DNA from: Alentia gelatinosa
Taxonomy: Eukaryota > Annelida > Polychaeta > Phyllodocida > Polynoidae
Reading direction: 5' to 3'
NCBI GenBank assembly: GCA_950022655.1
Contig: OX465581.1
Location: 32,831,300 to 32,895,299, forward strand
DNA: 64,000 bases
Below are positions 22,172 to 33,499 of this stretch, piece after piece. Numbering within the stretch: the first letter of the stretch is position 1; every line of letters starts with the position of its first letter. The translations under genes and the position numbers were made by a program. The notes under the pieces were generated by a model. It ran no database searches. It worked only from the letters and a program-made list of their open reading frames with translations, and was not told the origin of the DNA.

Positions 22172-23060
22172 CAGTAAAACCCCTCTTCCGGGACACCCCG
22201 CTTAAGGGGACACCCCGCTTCAGGGGACAATTTGCTCGGAACGGAAATTTTTCCCTCTATTAAGAGTCTATTTTAACCCCGCTTAAGGGGACACCCCGCT
22301 TTAGGGGACAGTTTTTCGGTACAGAAATGCTTAAAAACCCCGCTTAAGGGGACAGTTTGGAGGGACATCATATCAAAAACACTGAAAATCCAAGTTTATG
22401 GGACAGACGCACAGGACGGGACAGTTGTCACAACCAGAACAATAGACTGAGCATTCCCGTGTGGGCCCGGGCGGCCGGAGTGTGTTTTTTCAAGGTAATA
22501 ACCACATCTCTAGAGGCTCTGGGCGGCCGACTGTGAGTGGATATCAGTATGAGCGACTTTTGCACCCGTTGAAGGTAGGGGGTTAGAGGCCCGCTTACAG
22601 GTTAGTGGTGGGGACACAGGGCGGGCTGGGGGCTTTGAAGGTGCGGTATTCAGTGAGCCGTCGCGGCTCTGGGCGGCTCACTGTGAGTCCCTTATAGGGC
22701 TACTGATTTCTCTCAAAGTTACGGGGGGGGGGGGGGGAGTTCGGGGGGGGGGGAGAGGGGGGCATTGACCGGGGGTATAAAAAGGAGCGAATTTCACAAG
22801 CAAGGCATATCTACCTTCAACCTCTATTATCTAATTTTTCTTTTTTGTACATTTATATTCATTTATATCATATAATTTATATTTATTTGCTTATCTATGT
22901 GCTATTGATAAACCTTTTAACCTAATAAGCATCGTTTCCTTCATTTACATAGGTATTCTCTATTGTATAACCAGACTGAAAACCCCGCTTAAGGGGACAC
23001 CCCGCTTAAGGGGACACTTGGCCCGGAACGGAGGGTGTCCCCTTAAGAGGGGTTTTACTG
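22172..23060. mobile_element. Pogo/Tigger-type MITE (889 bp)
   Basis: Ends CAGTAAAACCCCTCTT and AAGAGGGGTTTTACTG are flanked by TA on both sides, as in the Tc1/mariner superfamily. ACCCCGCTTAAGGGGACACC-type units are repeated at 22,195-22,350 and 22,980-23,020. The middle is GC-rich and includes poly-G (about 22,722-22,756). No transposase. A TATAAAA box sits at about 22,777. Confidence 0.8.
22720..22756 (+). repeat. Poly-G tracts
   Basis: Two G runs of about 10-16 separated by AGTTC, then GAGAGGGGGG. Such runs could fold as G-quadruplexes. Confidence 0.85.
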
Positions 23061-23288
23061 TATATTGATAATGCACACTTAGCTCTTGTTGCATGTGCAC
23101 AGAGTCCACAGAAGGAAGTCGATTAGTATATTTCTTCACCGTTTTAGGCTTGGCAGTGCCTTGTTGTCACCAGCAAAATGGCAGACCGATCTGTTGTCAT
23201 GCAATTTTGCATGATTTGGAGGGTATTTTGAACCGGAAGTCACAAGCCAGATCGGAGAATGTTCAAAATAATTTTGTTCCAGAAGCTG

Positions 23289-23900
23289 GTCATGTGGGGT
23301 GCCGGTAATACTCGCTAATTTTGTGAAGAGTCATGGATTATCAGCAACTGACCATATGGATTTTCTTGCTTTTTCTAAAGCTTATATTCCTCTGCATTAC
23401 CAAAGTAGTTCCTATATTATCTGTATCAAACAACAAATGACTGCTATGAAGATGGGAGAAAATCCTGCAATGGCAGTGTAGAATGATATGGCTGTAAAAT
23501 TAAGGGAGGTGGTAGGACGAGACAGTGATGTATGCAAATCTTATCCTGAATTCTAAAAATAGTAAGCTGCTGGAAAACATCACACTGCTTTCAAAGGAAA
23601 ATGTATTCAGAGGCAGTTGCTAGTAGTTTAAGTAAGAAGTATCCCATGCAACTTGAGGGCATGCAGGAGAAGGCAGATGACCACATGACATCATCTCTCT
23701 CTAGGATGGGCAAACCTTTTTCTACTAGTGTAGAGGGCAAGTTTAGCGACCAGTGTGCTGTAGACATGTTGCCAGAGGAGCTTCCGCTCCAACTTACACA
23801 ATAAGTTACTGACTTTGCCAATATTACTTTAGAAAACCATGCATCAGTTCTTTTAGTAGACTTGCTCAAGTCTTTGATTATGAACATTCAATATATGATT
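23289..23900 (+). pseudogene. Unrecognised broken coding-like sequence
   Basis: Two open stretches (23299-23481, 23601-23804 extending to about 23,895 past one stop) have protein-like composition, with segments such as ANFVKSHGLSATDHMDFLAF and SEAVASSLSKKYPMQLEGMQ. They are separated by stops and a frame change, so any gene here is dead or intron-split. I do not recognise the family. It adjoins the end of the long CATTCTCCGATC-family element and might be captured or flanking sequence. Confidence 0.2.
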
Positions 23901-24414
23901 AAACACAATCAGAATAAAGTCCATTATAGTATCTATCCTTCCCAGACTGGTCCCTGGACTGGTCCATGAATCAAAGATTTGTCCACTCTGAACAGAATCA
24001 CCTGTTTATGGCCCCAAACCGCTCCCTGTAACCCTATACCTCCTCCTACCCCTCTCCCCTACCCTCCTCCAGTTCCCTGGCCGCCTGTGTTGTCATAGCA
24101 ATAAATTTTGCCTGCTCCTGACTGTGACGTGACTGAGATCAAACTGAGAGGGTATCAATCTCCCAGCAGATATCCTGACCAGTAGCCAGGATATCTGTAT
24201 GGAGAGTGATGGAATACTAGAGCTAAACAGCGCCAGAAATCCAAAACCATTACTGATTGTATCAATCCCTGTATCCCAGTGAGGATTGTAGCCATAGGAT
24301 GCAGGGACTGGAGCCAGTCTATTCTTATATTTGTGATTAATTATAGTTTAATGTTAGAAAATATCTGAAATGGTGATGTTCCTATTCCCAGAATCAAATA
24401 TGTAGCTCACGACC

Positions 24415-27400
24415 ATGCCCTTGATATTTCCAGTAAGTCCATGCCGAAGTCCCAGCCAGGGGGGTCGTCTCGAGTTTAAAAGAAAAATCAGCGATAGTGC
24501 AGTTGATTGGCACAATCGTATAGGAGATTGGAATAGTCGCCGACGAGAAGGATCGTTACTCATTAAAAAGATCTGTGAAATAAAAAAAGGTGCAAGGTAA
24601 GTAGATAACGATAGTATAATGTACCAGTTATGTACCAAACTTCCGATTGTTCTGCCCTCAGATTGTAACACAGTGCATGGTTAGATCACTAAAACATTGT
24701 AAGGAGAGTGTAGGCTGTTACTGGCGAGTGTGGTATGTGTCTCCAGTAAACAGTTGTAAACGTTTAAATCGAACAAATGGTCAAAGCAAAGTTAATGTGT
24801 GTATTGAAACTGAAAACCAAAGTGGAGAATCTCAGAAATCGCACGCTGCTTTTAGGAGTAAGCTACATTTAACCCTGTTGTGTTTTATTGTGTGCATCAC
24901 AAAGAGTTGCATGTTCTGGTTAATGTCGTTTTTAAATCAGGTCTCTAGTCTATTATGAACAAAGTTATGAGAAGTTAAAGATAGCTATACAACTTTAAAA
25001 GAGCCTGTTATAACCAGCCACTGCGTGTGTTTGATGTGGTGTCCACATATTAAAGAGGAAACCAACAAGTTTTGGTCAAAGTCGTCGTTCTCCACGAGTT
25101 TGATGCGGAGTGATATGAACAAGGCAACAACCGAGTGAATATCACATAGCAGTCAAACGAGTTGGCTTCTTTGACCAAAACGAGTTGCTTTCTGTATTTA
25201 CCTCACCCCTGTACACACTAAAAGAATGGACAACACACGGGATATAAACCATGGAGAACAGACTGCACTACTTGTAGGGGCATGGAGAACGAGTTACCAA
25301 TGTTAAGCCTATGGACATTTATTCCAGGGGTGAGATAGGGGCTAAGACGTCTATGGTGACCATATGGCAGCTCCTCCAATGTACAGGGCTCCGCATACGC
25401 TGCCCCTCACTCACTGGGAGTGCAGTGTCCAACCATAGGCCGGGCCATCATAATTACCCACCAAAGATTATCATCAGGCCTGGGCACTATTGTGTCCCAG
25501 TCTGGTGTGAACTGTCGCCACCGGGGTGCTGCAGGCTGTGCCGTCATGATCTCCTGCTTAGTGCTAAATATCAACCTCATGCATTGCAGCGTAGAGGCAT
25601 CCAGAAGATGCAGTTTGTGTCCTAGACTCAGTAAAAACAGGTCCCATTGTGGTCGTCAACAAAATATTTAATAAACCAACGAGAAAAATACACACATCCA
25701 ATAGATTGTCCATTACCCAAGCGACCATTAGAAAGTGAGTGGCACCCAACAGGGGTCAACTTTTATTAATGAAAAATCGATTAAAAATCGAAATTGCGAG
25801 ATTTATGGACCAAAAACAGTCCTCTAATATCTGGAAAGACCAGTAGAGCTAGCTACAATCGTCTGATGACACCAGAGGGTCGAATCTATTGAGCAAGGAT
25901 GGAAAAGTAAAAAAAAGGAGCTTTCCAGAATGAATATATACATATCAGTTCGTAAACCACACACCATCAACATGGTAGAAGTAACGAACCGGCCCACGGG
26001 GGTAGGGCTATATACGGAGGAAGGATAACAGGGGAGCCACTGTGGCCAACCCAGCTTAATTCTCCATAGTAAACTGGTGACCATTAGTTCAGAGGCTTTC
26101 CCGCCACTCTTTGTCTGGAAGAACAGCGAATGAGAAACCTTGAAAACGATCACGTGATCAAAATAACCAATGAAGGTCTTCTTCTGTATAATTATTCATA
26201 TGTCATTAATATTCAATTAACCCAATCCTTACGAACGATTTGTGTGCTGCATCGTGCAGGCAGCGATGCCAGCTCATGTGAATGGACAGTAAGGGCGAGC
26301 ACCAAATTACAAAAATGGTGTCACGTGACATGTTTTGTGTCACTATGGCAACCTTTTTCTATTTTTTTTATAATCATATTGGTCATATCTTAATACATAT
26401 TGTGTGTAAATATGGTGTTATAGTATTGAGTATTTCATGAATTATGAGTCTATATTGTAAAATATCAAATGATGCCATTTGGCATCATTTGACCACGGCT
26501 GGTAATGCCATAGGGCATCATTCGCCCATGGCTGGGGAATGCCATAGTGTCATCATTAGTAAGGACAGGGTTAACCCCGGGACGCGCTCTAGAGGCGCCA
26601 GGCAAGTCACTCGCTCAGTAGTCACAGTAGCAGCCATGTCTGACCATATACAGATTTACTATATATACCCATGCCGTATATACTGTAAATACGCACTATT
26701 TCGGCATATGACGTAAAAATACTGTACGGACTGCTGGTCCATACACTAAAATATGGACCACCTTGCCATACACGTTTATTAATATATCGGTTGTTAAAAA
26801 TTAAATTAATGATTTCTTTCAAATTTTGGGTATATAGTAAATATAAAACGTCCAACCTTGCTTGTACAAGTCACAGAACTCGATAATTTACGGTTTGTAC
26901 GGAACTGGGCATAAATGCCTCGGTCCCTACAAACCGTAAATTACCATCTCGTTCTGTGAATTGTACAGCATGGTCAGGACATTCTATATAAGTACTATTT
27001 ACTACTATGAGTCAAGAACTTGACTGATTTAATGACAAGATGGATGTTCTTTTATATACATAATAGGAAGTTGACATGAGATCTTGGCATCTGTGAGCTC
27101 TGCACTCTCATTGGCTGTTGTACCAACAGCCAATAGGGGACGACTATAGAGGATAATAGGGATATTATATGTTATTCAAAGCATAGCAGTTGTACTGTAA
27201 ACATCAGGGAGAAGGACACTAACCAAATGGCGACTGTTCCAATTCAGTCAATTCGTTCACTGATAAATAGGGGTAATTTTGATGAATACTTTCTTCTCAT
27301 AGAAACCAATATTACTTGGCCATGATAGAGATGTAGACCAGAACTTTACAGTTAGTTGAATGAAATTGAAATCATCTTTTGAACGATAATATTTTGAAGA

Positions 27401-30400
27401 ATAAAAAGAATCATAATCACAGATTTTAGATATCTGTGTATTCGTGTGCTGCATGATTCATACCTACTTGAATATCGTTTATGAAACATTACTGTCATTT
27501 CAGTGGGTCAGACACCAAGGAAGATGCAGATATTGATATATTGCCCACATCACATTCGCTTCCGGTATCACTAGAAACACATACTGATGATCTTCTCAGG
27601 GTCCTCACTTCAATGGTAAGTAGTTATGATAAACCCAACTGAGTTATAATATACGGAAACAAGGTCACTCTGTCTGTATGTGATAAATACGGGGCAGAGG
27701 TTTGTTTTATCATCAATTTTCGAATTTGTTCGTCTTGGCAGATTTCGGCGCCTTGCCCAGTGCGTACAGATCTTGCCGTTATCCAGGGTCAAAGGTCTGG
27801 CAGCTGTCGGCCACTCTCCAAGTATGTCTTCTGTTAAACGCATGCTTACCGAATACCACTGAGACTATGATTAGGAGAGTGACGTTCATTAACATATTTT
27901 CGCACATGTGCAATGATCACATCAGTAGTTTTGAACTTCTGGACTAGCCCTGTCACGCTTGGAGCGTTTAGAGTCATTTTATAAACCCCCAATAAAGATT
28001 TAATATTTAAATGGTATTGCATGCATGCCCCACGTAAGGTACCTCAATATTTGGTCATTTTACACTATTGCAAGTTAAAGGGGTTTTGTAACATGCCTTT
28101 ATACAATAGAACCGAAGCAGGGCTAATCTGGAAGTCCCACTGCCCAATGTGATCATTGCACATGCATGAAAATATGTAAATTACGTCTATAGTCTCCAAA
28201 TCGTAGTATCAGTTGTATTCGGTTAGTGTGCATATAACAGAAGATATGCTTGGAGATCGGTCAGCGGCGACTCGCCTGAGGTAGGCCGCAGGCCCAGGTT
28301 AATGTCACGTGATCATATACCCAGTATGCCATGGACAGGAGTGGGCCGTATATGTAGGTTTTACTATCACAACACTTTCCTCCCAGATCTAGCGCTGACT
28401 AATCTGTGCCCCAACACAAAGCTGGTTCCCTGGGTATCCACTAAAGACAGGGGAGACCAGCGAACATTTCAGATTCAAAACAAGGCAACTGTCAAAAGAT
28501 ATACAAGTCAAACAACTCACATATCATGAGTATGGAAATATGGGAATTGTTAAATGAGCTTCACAGACAATCCAACTGTTTCTTTTTCAGGCTTAACCCA
28601 TTTTATAATGTGAATCCACAGTTGATTAGACTGCTCCCTCAAGTGAGCACATGTGTTATGTTTACAAAGAAAACCCTGCAACACATGAACTGCCTTCCAC
28701 TGAAGAATGTAATTGCTAGGACTATGCCTGATTTGATATAAGAAATAACAGAAATGAGTGTATATCATTTTCCATATAAATATGTGTATCTCTATTTACA
28801 AATAAACCACAAAATACTCCCTAAGGCTCGAAGAATTTAGGATATTTCAAAAACTGGCGTATGGGCTAGATTTCGGCCCAAACAGGCAGTTTTTGGCAGA
28901 GATATAAGCGGCCACAGGAAGTAGAGCGCAAGATCTCTGTTGGAAGAGTGACTATCACAGGTATATGATAATAAACTCAACTGTTGTTCCGGAGCCACGT
29001 AAACCCAGTTTGATATCAAGCAGTATCGTTTCAATATTCACATTATCGAAAGGAAAAGATTGTCCAAAATATGTTGATCGTGATATTATATTTCACTCTG
29101 AAATGTGTATTTGCAGAAAAAGATGGTTACGAAGTTTGAAGAAACCACCAGGCAATTAAGAGAGATGTGTGACTTGGAACGGCATCAAAACAAGTTCTGC
29201 ATCGACGAACCTCTTTTCAAAACGTGGCCAACATCCCATTTTTGTGAGTTTTTCCATCGTTGTACATTAACCAAATTTTGCTGAATCGTGCCTTCGTGCA
29301 TGTATTCTAGAAATGCCCTACCTCACGCCACCATATGAGAGCAAAAAGTATTATGTTCATGTGCTATAGTTGTGTATGAAATATAGTAGAACTCCGCGAA
29401 AGCGGACACCCTTGGTTCCGGGCCAAAGTGTCCGCTTACGAGGAGCCGCTTACACGAGGTTAAAATAAACATCTAATAAATCTTATCTGTCCTCTACAAC
29501 CGTGTTGTCCTTCGTAAAATATCAATTTTACTTCAACTAACCAGGGTAAGTCTCCTAAAATGTCACTATTGAAAAAGAATTCATTTAAATACAGCTGCGT
29601 TCCACGAGTGATGATAACAATAACAACAACGATATGGCTAGTGTTGACTGGATTTTCATTGATAAGGACAAATGCTAACAGATTATTGTATCGCTTCCCT
29701 AGAAAATATCCATGTCAGGCCTCCCTGTGAAACCTATAAAACCTATATGATCTATAAAAACCTATATTTTTCACTGCCATGCAGATTGATGTATACAGTA
29801 TATTCTAGAAGTTAACTTGACACAAAGTCAGATTGGCAAATGACAAGAAATCCACATCATCAGTGTATTTTAAGACCAATACACACTTAGTAAGACCAAT
29901 ACAAACTTAGTGACTTTTTCCCTTGCGATATTTGGACAAATTTCCCTGCAACATCTCCCCTTCCTCATAGTGGGGGAGGGACAAGTCACCGACTTTTTGC
30001 AAGGGAGATATCAAACACGTTTGATCTATAGGTTGCAGGCAACTTTTGCCCTTTTCCGCAGAAAACAGCTGCTGGCAAATTGTCCTTCAGTGGGGGTTGA
30101 AAAGGGATTGGTACAATGTTGCCAGGGAAAAAGTCACAAGCAGCTCAGAATTGGGGATGTTGTACTTGTGCAATGTCATAAGGCCGTTTTGTCGGCGACT
30201 TCTGCCCTTCGGGTTTTAAGATATCTGACAAGTGTTTCAGAATCAGCAGTTTGCATGACCTCTTGGCAGTTTGGCTTGCCTATTGGAAACTGAGCATGTG
30301 CTCAGCATGTGCAGAAGTTGTCAATTCACTGCAATTTGACTCCATTATGCTGAATATGTTAACCCATAAAATTTATAGAAGCCTATGTTTTGGCCTTGAA

Positions 30401-31737
30401 AAACCTATAAAAATCCATTATTAATTTTCAGAACCTACAACAAAAAAATCTTATATTGAGGAAGAGGGGGCCTGGGAGGCCTGCCATGTCTCAAAATATT
30501 GAACATATGCGGTATGCTTGAGAGTATGCCTAGAGAGCATCGACCTCTTGTTTGCATCTTCGATAGCTTTCTGTATACTAGAAGAATGCAATAAACCTCT
30601 GTTTATATAACGGGCATGTGTATGTACAGTAGAACCCTGTCTAATGAACACCCCGCGTAAGCGGTCACCCCTTATTAACAGACAGTTTTGCTGTGAACAG
30701 AAATTTTTCATCCTAGTAGATGTTTATTTTAACCCCATGTAAGCTCACACTCCGTGTAAACGGGGAACTCGCGTAAATGGATAGTTATTTCGGTACGAAA
30801 AACCATTGAAACCTGTGTAAACGGACACTTCAAAGGGACCCTTTATCTAATGTGGCTGGGCAGTGGGGGGACAACACTCCAGATTATCTTGATTCCATGT
30901 TTATGGTGTGTATGTTAGGCGGGTAGACACTAGGCAACAGCCTGCATAGGCCCCTTCATTATCCACCTAATACAGGGTGTCCATAGAAAACACATAGGGA
31001 GTTTGTATGGACATACCCAGCGCATACGGATTTGTTGTATGCTCCGGGTGGCGCATACAGAAAAAAAGTGCGTACGGGAAAATAGTGCATAACTTAAATG
31101 AACTGATATCGACATGCCACTTACCCAGAAAAGGTGGATAATAAATACAATATAGACTGGTTTCAGATAAAAGTGGTTGTATGCTCCTCAGAGTTGACTC
31201 TACGCAATTACTACGCGTCAAATCCTTGGAGCAAACGGCCGCTTGAGGCCGATTTCTGTGTTGTTATAACAGTGTCTCTGAGCCAAAGTATCAACTGTAT
31301 TTGAGAATTTATATATTACATTGCCTATCCATCGACAGACTAAACACCCTGTGTAAGCAGACACTTTGGCTCAGAATGGAGGGTGTTCACTTACGCGGGG
31401 TTCTCCTTTATTTAACGATAGCGCTATTTGTGAAATGTTAATTGTACAAGTCTAGAAAAAACAATCTCTATCTGAAATACCGTAATCAATATTCCTTCTC
31501 TTTCTAGACGAAGCTTCAGAGGAACTTTTACTGATGTACAAAAAGGAGCTGGCCTTCAAAGAAACTGTGGTGCATAATGTGGCTCATACAACTGACGAGG
31601 ACCTATCAACTACTATGAAAATTGCCTGGTTACACGAGCCCTACATTGACGAAAGAAGCAAGTTTATCCTGGAAAGTATTCTTCAAGAAACCGGTGTAAG
31701 GGAGAAAGGTGAAAGCTCCCCCAAAACGCCACGTTAG
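24415..31737 (+). CDS. CINP: CDK2-interacting protein, four exons, complete
   Basis: CINP binds CDK2 and CDC7 complexes, and works in replication and ATR-dependent checkpoint signalling in vertebrates. Exons are 24415-24596, 27504-27615, 29117-29243 and 31508-31737, all with GT/AG borders and matching phases, giving 216 aa (human about 212). Exon 1 has the family signature FKRKISDSAVDWHNRIGDW. Exon 2 is acidic and helical (DDLLRVLTSM). Exon 3 carries LREMCDLE and PLFKTWPTSHF. Exon 4 has ELLLMYKKELAFKETVVHNV, then HTTDEDLSTTMKIAWLHEPY and LESILQETG. The ATG at 24415 is chosen because the following SPCRSP lines up with the vertebrate N terminus. Introns hold hairpins and MITEs. It converges with ISCA2. 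Confidence 0.93.
25055..25194. repeat. Long imperfect hairpin (about 140 bp)
   Basis: AAACCAACAAGTTTTGGTCAAAG pairs imperfectly with CTTTGACCAAAACGAGTTGCTTT (given here without the few unpaired bases). An inner stem GTTTGATG..AGTGATAT pairs with ATATCAC..CAGTCAAAC. It lies in CINP intron 1. Confidence 0.7.
25300..25680. other. CINP intron 1 segment with overlapping ORFs, no recognised gene
   Basis: More GC-rich than its surroundings, with two plus-strand frames open for 80-100 codons (25311-25625, 25420-25671) and one on the minus strand. None has a recognisable motif and the frames contradict each other. I leave it unassigned. Confidence 0.4.
26221..26570. mobile_element. piggyBac-like MITE with intact TTAA duplication
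   Basis: TTAA at 26217-26220 and 26571-26574 flank CCCAATCCTTACGAACG and AGTAAGGACAGGG, with CCTTAC/GTAAGG inverted just inside. The right part carries two or three ATGCCATWGGCATCATT units, the same palindrome type as at 21166. It lies in CINP intron 1. Confidence 0.8.
26850..26980. repeat. Long hairpin (131 bp)
   Basis: Arms of about 50 nt: TTGTACAA, CACAGAAC and ATTTACGGTTTGTA on the left pair with TACAAACCGTAAAT, GTTCTGTG and TTGTACA on the right, closing with GTCC/GGAC at the ends. The loop is about 20 nt. It lies in CINP intron 1. Confidence 0.85.
26990..27350 (-). mobile_element. Dispersed repeat, possible solo LTR (copy 2)
   Basis: Same block order as 7550-8035: TACTACTATGAGTCAAGAAC, TATATACAT, ATTGGCTGTTGTACCAACAG, AAATAGGGGTAATTT, CATAGAAACCAATATTAC. 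The interior is shorter. It occupies CINP intron 1 just before exon 2. Confidence 0.45.
29384..29462. mobile_element. Pogo/Tigger-type MITE end fragment
   Basis: TAGTAGAACTCCGCGAAAGC, then GGACACC..GGGCCAAAGTGTCCGCTTACG. Same terminal signature as 11367 and 30627. It lies in CINP intron 3. Confidence 0.6.
29870..29910. repeat. 20-bp tandem duplication
   Basis: TAAGACCAATACAMACTTAG occurs twice in a row directly before the MITE at 29910. Confidence 0.85.
29910..30137. mobile_element. Short TIR element (228 bp)
   Basis: GTGACTTTTTCCCT is exactly inverted at 30124-30137, with GCAACAT also inverted subterminally. An ORF of 127 codons (29910-30293) overruns the right end and shows no recognised motif, so I do not call it a gene. 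Confidence 0.65.
30627..31408. mobile_element. Pogo/Tigger-type MITE (about 780 bp), decayed right end
   Basis: TA then CAGTAGAACCCTGTCTAATG on the left. The right end has GGAGGGTGTTCACTTACGCG, then GGGTTCTCCTTTA. Repeated AACCCYRTGTAA.CGGACAC units mirror the element at 22172. It lies in CINP intron 3, about 100 bp before the last exon. Confidence 0.7.
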
Positions 31738-31797
31738 GCCTCCTGTGACATTATGTCTGATGGATTTCAAAATTCATGTAAAAGCATCGAAACATTT

Positions 31798-31799
<2 letters not shown>

Positions 31800-31847
<48 letters not shown>

Positions 31848-31882
31848 AAAGCATCTTGCAAATATATATATATATATATTTG
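31800..31882. repeat. (AT)n microsatellite with flanking duplication
   Basis: About 45 bp of AT repeats, then GTAAAAGCATCTTGCAAA, a second AT run, and TTTGCAAGAG inverted after it. GTAAAAGCAT also precedes the first run. It sits 60 bp after the CINP stop codon, probably in the 3' UTR. Confidence 0.9.
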
Positions 31883-33499
31883 CAAGAGTGTTACATGTAC
31901 ATTACTTAACATCTCATGTTTGCTGTGTTACCGAGCAGTGTATTTTTTGGGGATAGCAGGCTATTCACAAGGGTTCACGAATCTTTACAATTGTATGTAG
32001 CCTCAGTTCATGGTCGTTTTGTTGTCACTGATAGCTGGTCTGTCTGGTGTTGCCACAGTAGGGGTTGAGGTTGACATGGCTTCCAGCAGGTGGTGGGGCT
32101 GTAGGGAACACCTTCATAGCCACTCATCATTCCTTACGTTGATCATAGCTTCTTCCATGGACTTGTATGCCTTTTGTGTATATAGGTCTGTGTTTCTACA
32201 TACCATACCCATTCCTTCGTTATCGAACTTATGGGTAAGGCTCACAAAAAGTGCACCAGTGGTGTCCCCAAGCTCTTAATATTTTGGTATTAGTAGAAAA
32301 CCAATTTGCCTTATTGATTCTGATAGATCTCACCGAGCCTGACCTGGGCACATATGGTTTTCTATATTTACAATAAGTTGTTTTTTTGTGAAATCTGGCT
32401 TAAAAGAGCAAAAACTAAAATCTTTTTTCTGCATTTTTTTAATGTCCCAAGCCCATGGTACCCATTTCGGACTACTTCTTAACAGATCCATATAATTATT
32501 TTTGCATCACTTGATGTTTCCCATCAATCAATACCACTGAACAGTATTCCTGAATAGAAAATCATCATTTTGGGTAAATCCATGTCCCATATTTGAAATG
32601 AAATTTGTCTCACTAAATCATGTTTTCTACGTTATCCAACTTCTCAAAGCTACAGAAAATAAATTTTATGTTTTATTGAGATAAGTGTATCTTTCATATA
32701 ACACCTGGAGAAAACACATGAGAAATTCTAATAGTCTTTCTTATCATAACCTAGAAAATATCAACAAAATAACTTTTTCAAAGGGACAGTACTGTTTAAG
32801 GATGTTTTCTATGTTATCCAGATATTATTGAACCAGATAGTTGTATAATTAAGGCATTTTATTTTCCACAAGTCTGAAGTTACTTGACTATATTCAATGC
32901 ATATTTTTATTCATGTTAGAATTATGGTAAATATTGCCAGAACAGACCTAAAAATATGTTATACATTATCTGATTTCTTTGTTATCCGGTGGTTTTGATT
33001 AAAAAAAATATACTCATAACACAGGAAAAGGTGATTTGAACCACTTGATAACAAATTCACAGACTCAAAATCCGTGTTTTTGGTAAGCAAATGTGTGAAT
33101 GAGTATATATTACTGTTGTAAATCAATGGATTGGCCTTTTTACAACAGATAATGTGTGTTTTAATATGGTGTAAAATAGCAGCAGGATCTGAAAAGATAG
33201 AGGAAAATTGACTTTTGTATAGTATTTAAGTATATGCAAAACCAATTTGAATGGATAAAAATCCTCATATTTTATCAGAATGTTCAATATATTACTGAAA
33301 CATCGATTTAAAGATATAAATTAAAGTTGTGTAAACTTGCTCCAGAGTTATTAATTCTTTGAAGACTTTTCGTTCCATGATTATTTATCTCCAGTCTTCT
33401 GAACTCAAAACTGCCAGATGCAAAACTGTAGCCTTTGGGCAAATGATGTTTGTATTTGAATATAGAAAGCGAGGAAAAAAATTAAATCAACAAGCTAAA
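31883..33499. other. AT-rich stretch between CINP and the next repeat; no gene recognised
   Basis: No recognisable exon. A diverged motif TTTCTAYGTTATCC recurs at about 32,621, 32,803 and 32,975 with spacing 170-180 bp, suggesting an old tandem or repeat-internal structure. Possible CINP polyadenylation sites (AATAAA near 32,656) fall here. Confidence 0.4.

Larger units (their letters stand above)
20470..23261 (-). mobile_element. Long copy of the CATTCTCCGATC family (about 2.8 kb)
   Basis: On the minus strand it starts at CATTCTCCGATCTGG (23261) and ends near 20,470. Terminal parts match the small derivatives at 18514 and 19157. The interior between about 20,740 and 23,100 is missing from those derivatives but is shared, in inverse orientation, with 33500-34960. 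It has been invaded by a piggyBac-like MITE (21166-21533), a TCCC tract and a pogo-type MITE (22172-23060). No transposase-like ORF is left. Confidence 0.6.
14906..24414. other. Intergenic region between the divergent SPDYA-like gene and CINP
   Basis: About 9.5 kb with no confident host exon. It consists mainly of nested non-autonomous transposons (listed separately), AGATCT-rich sequence, and telomere-like tracts. The promoters of both flanking genes must lie at its ends; I see no clear core promoter motif for either. Confidence 0.6.

Noticed and set aside
29910..30293. 127-aa ORF in CINP intron 3
   Set aside because: It begins in a TIR element and runs past its end; no motif, no splice context.
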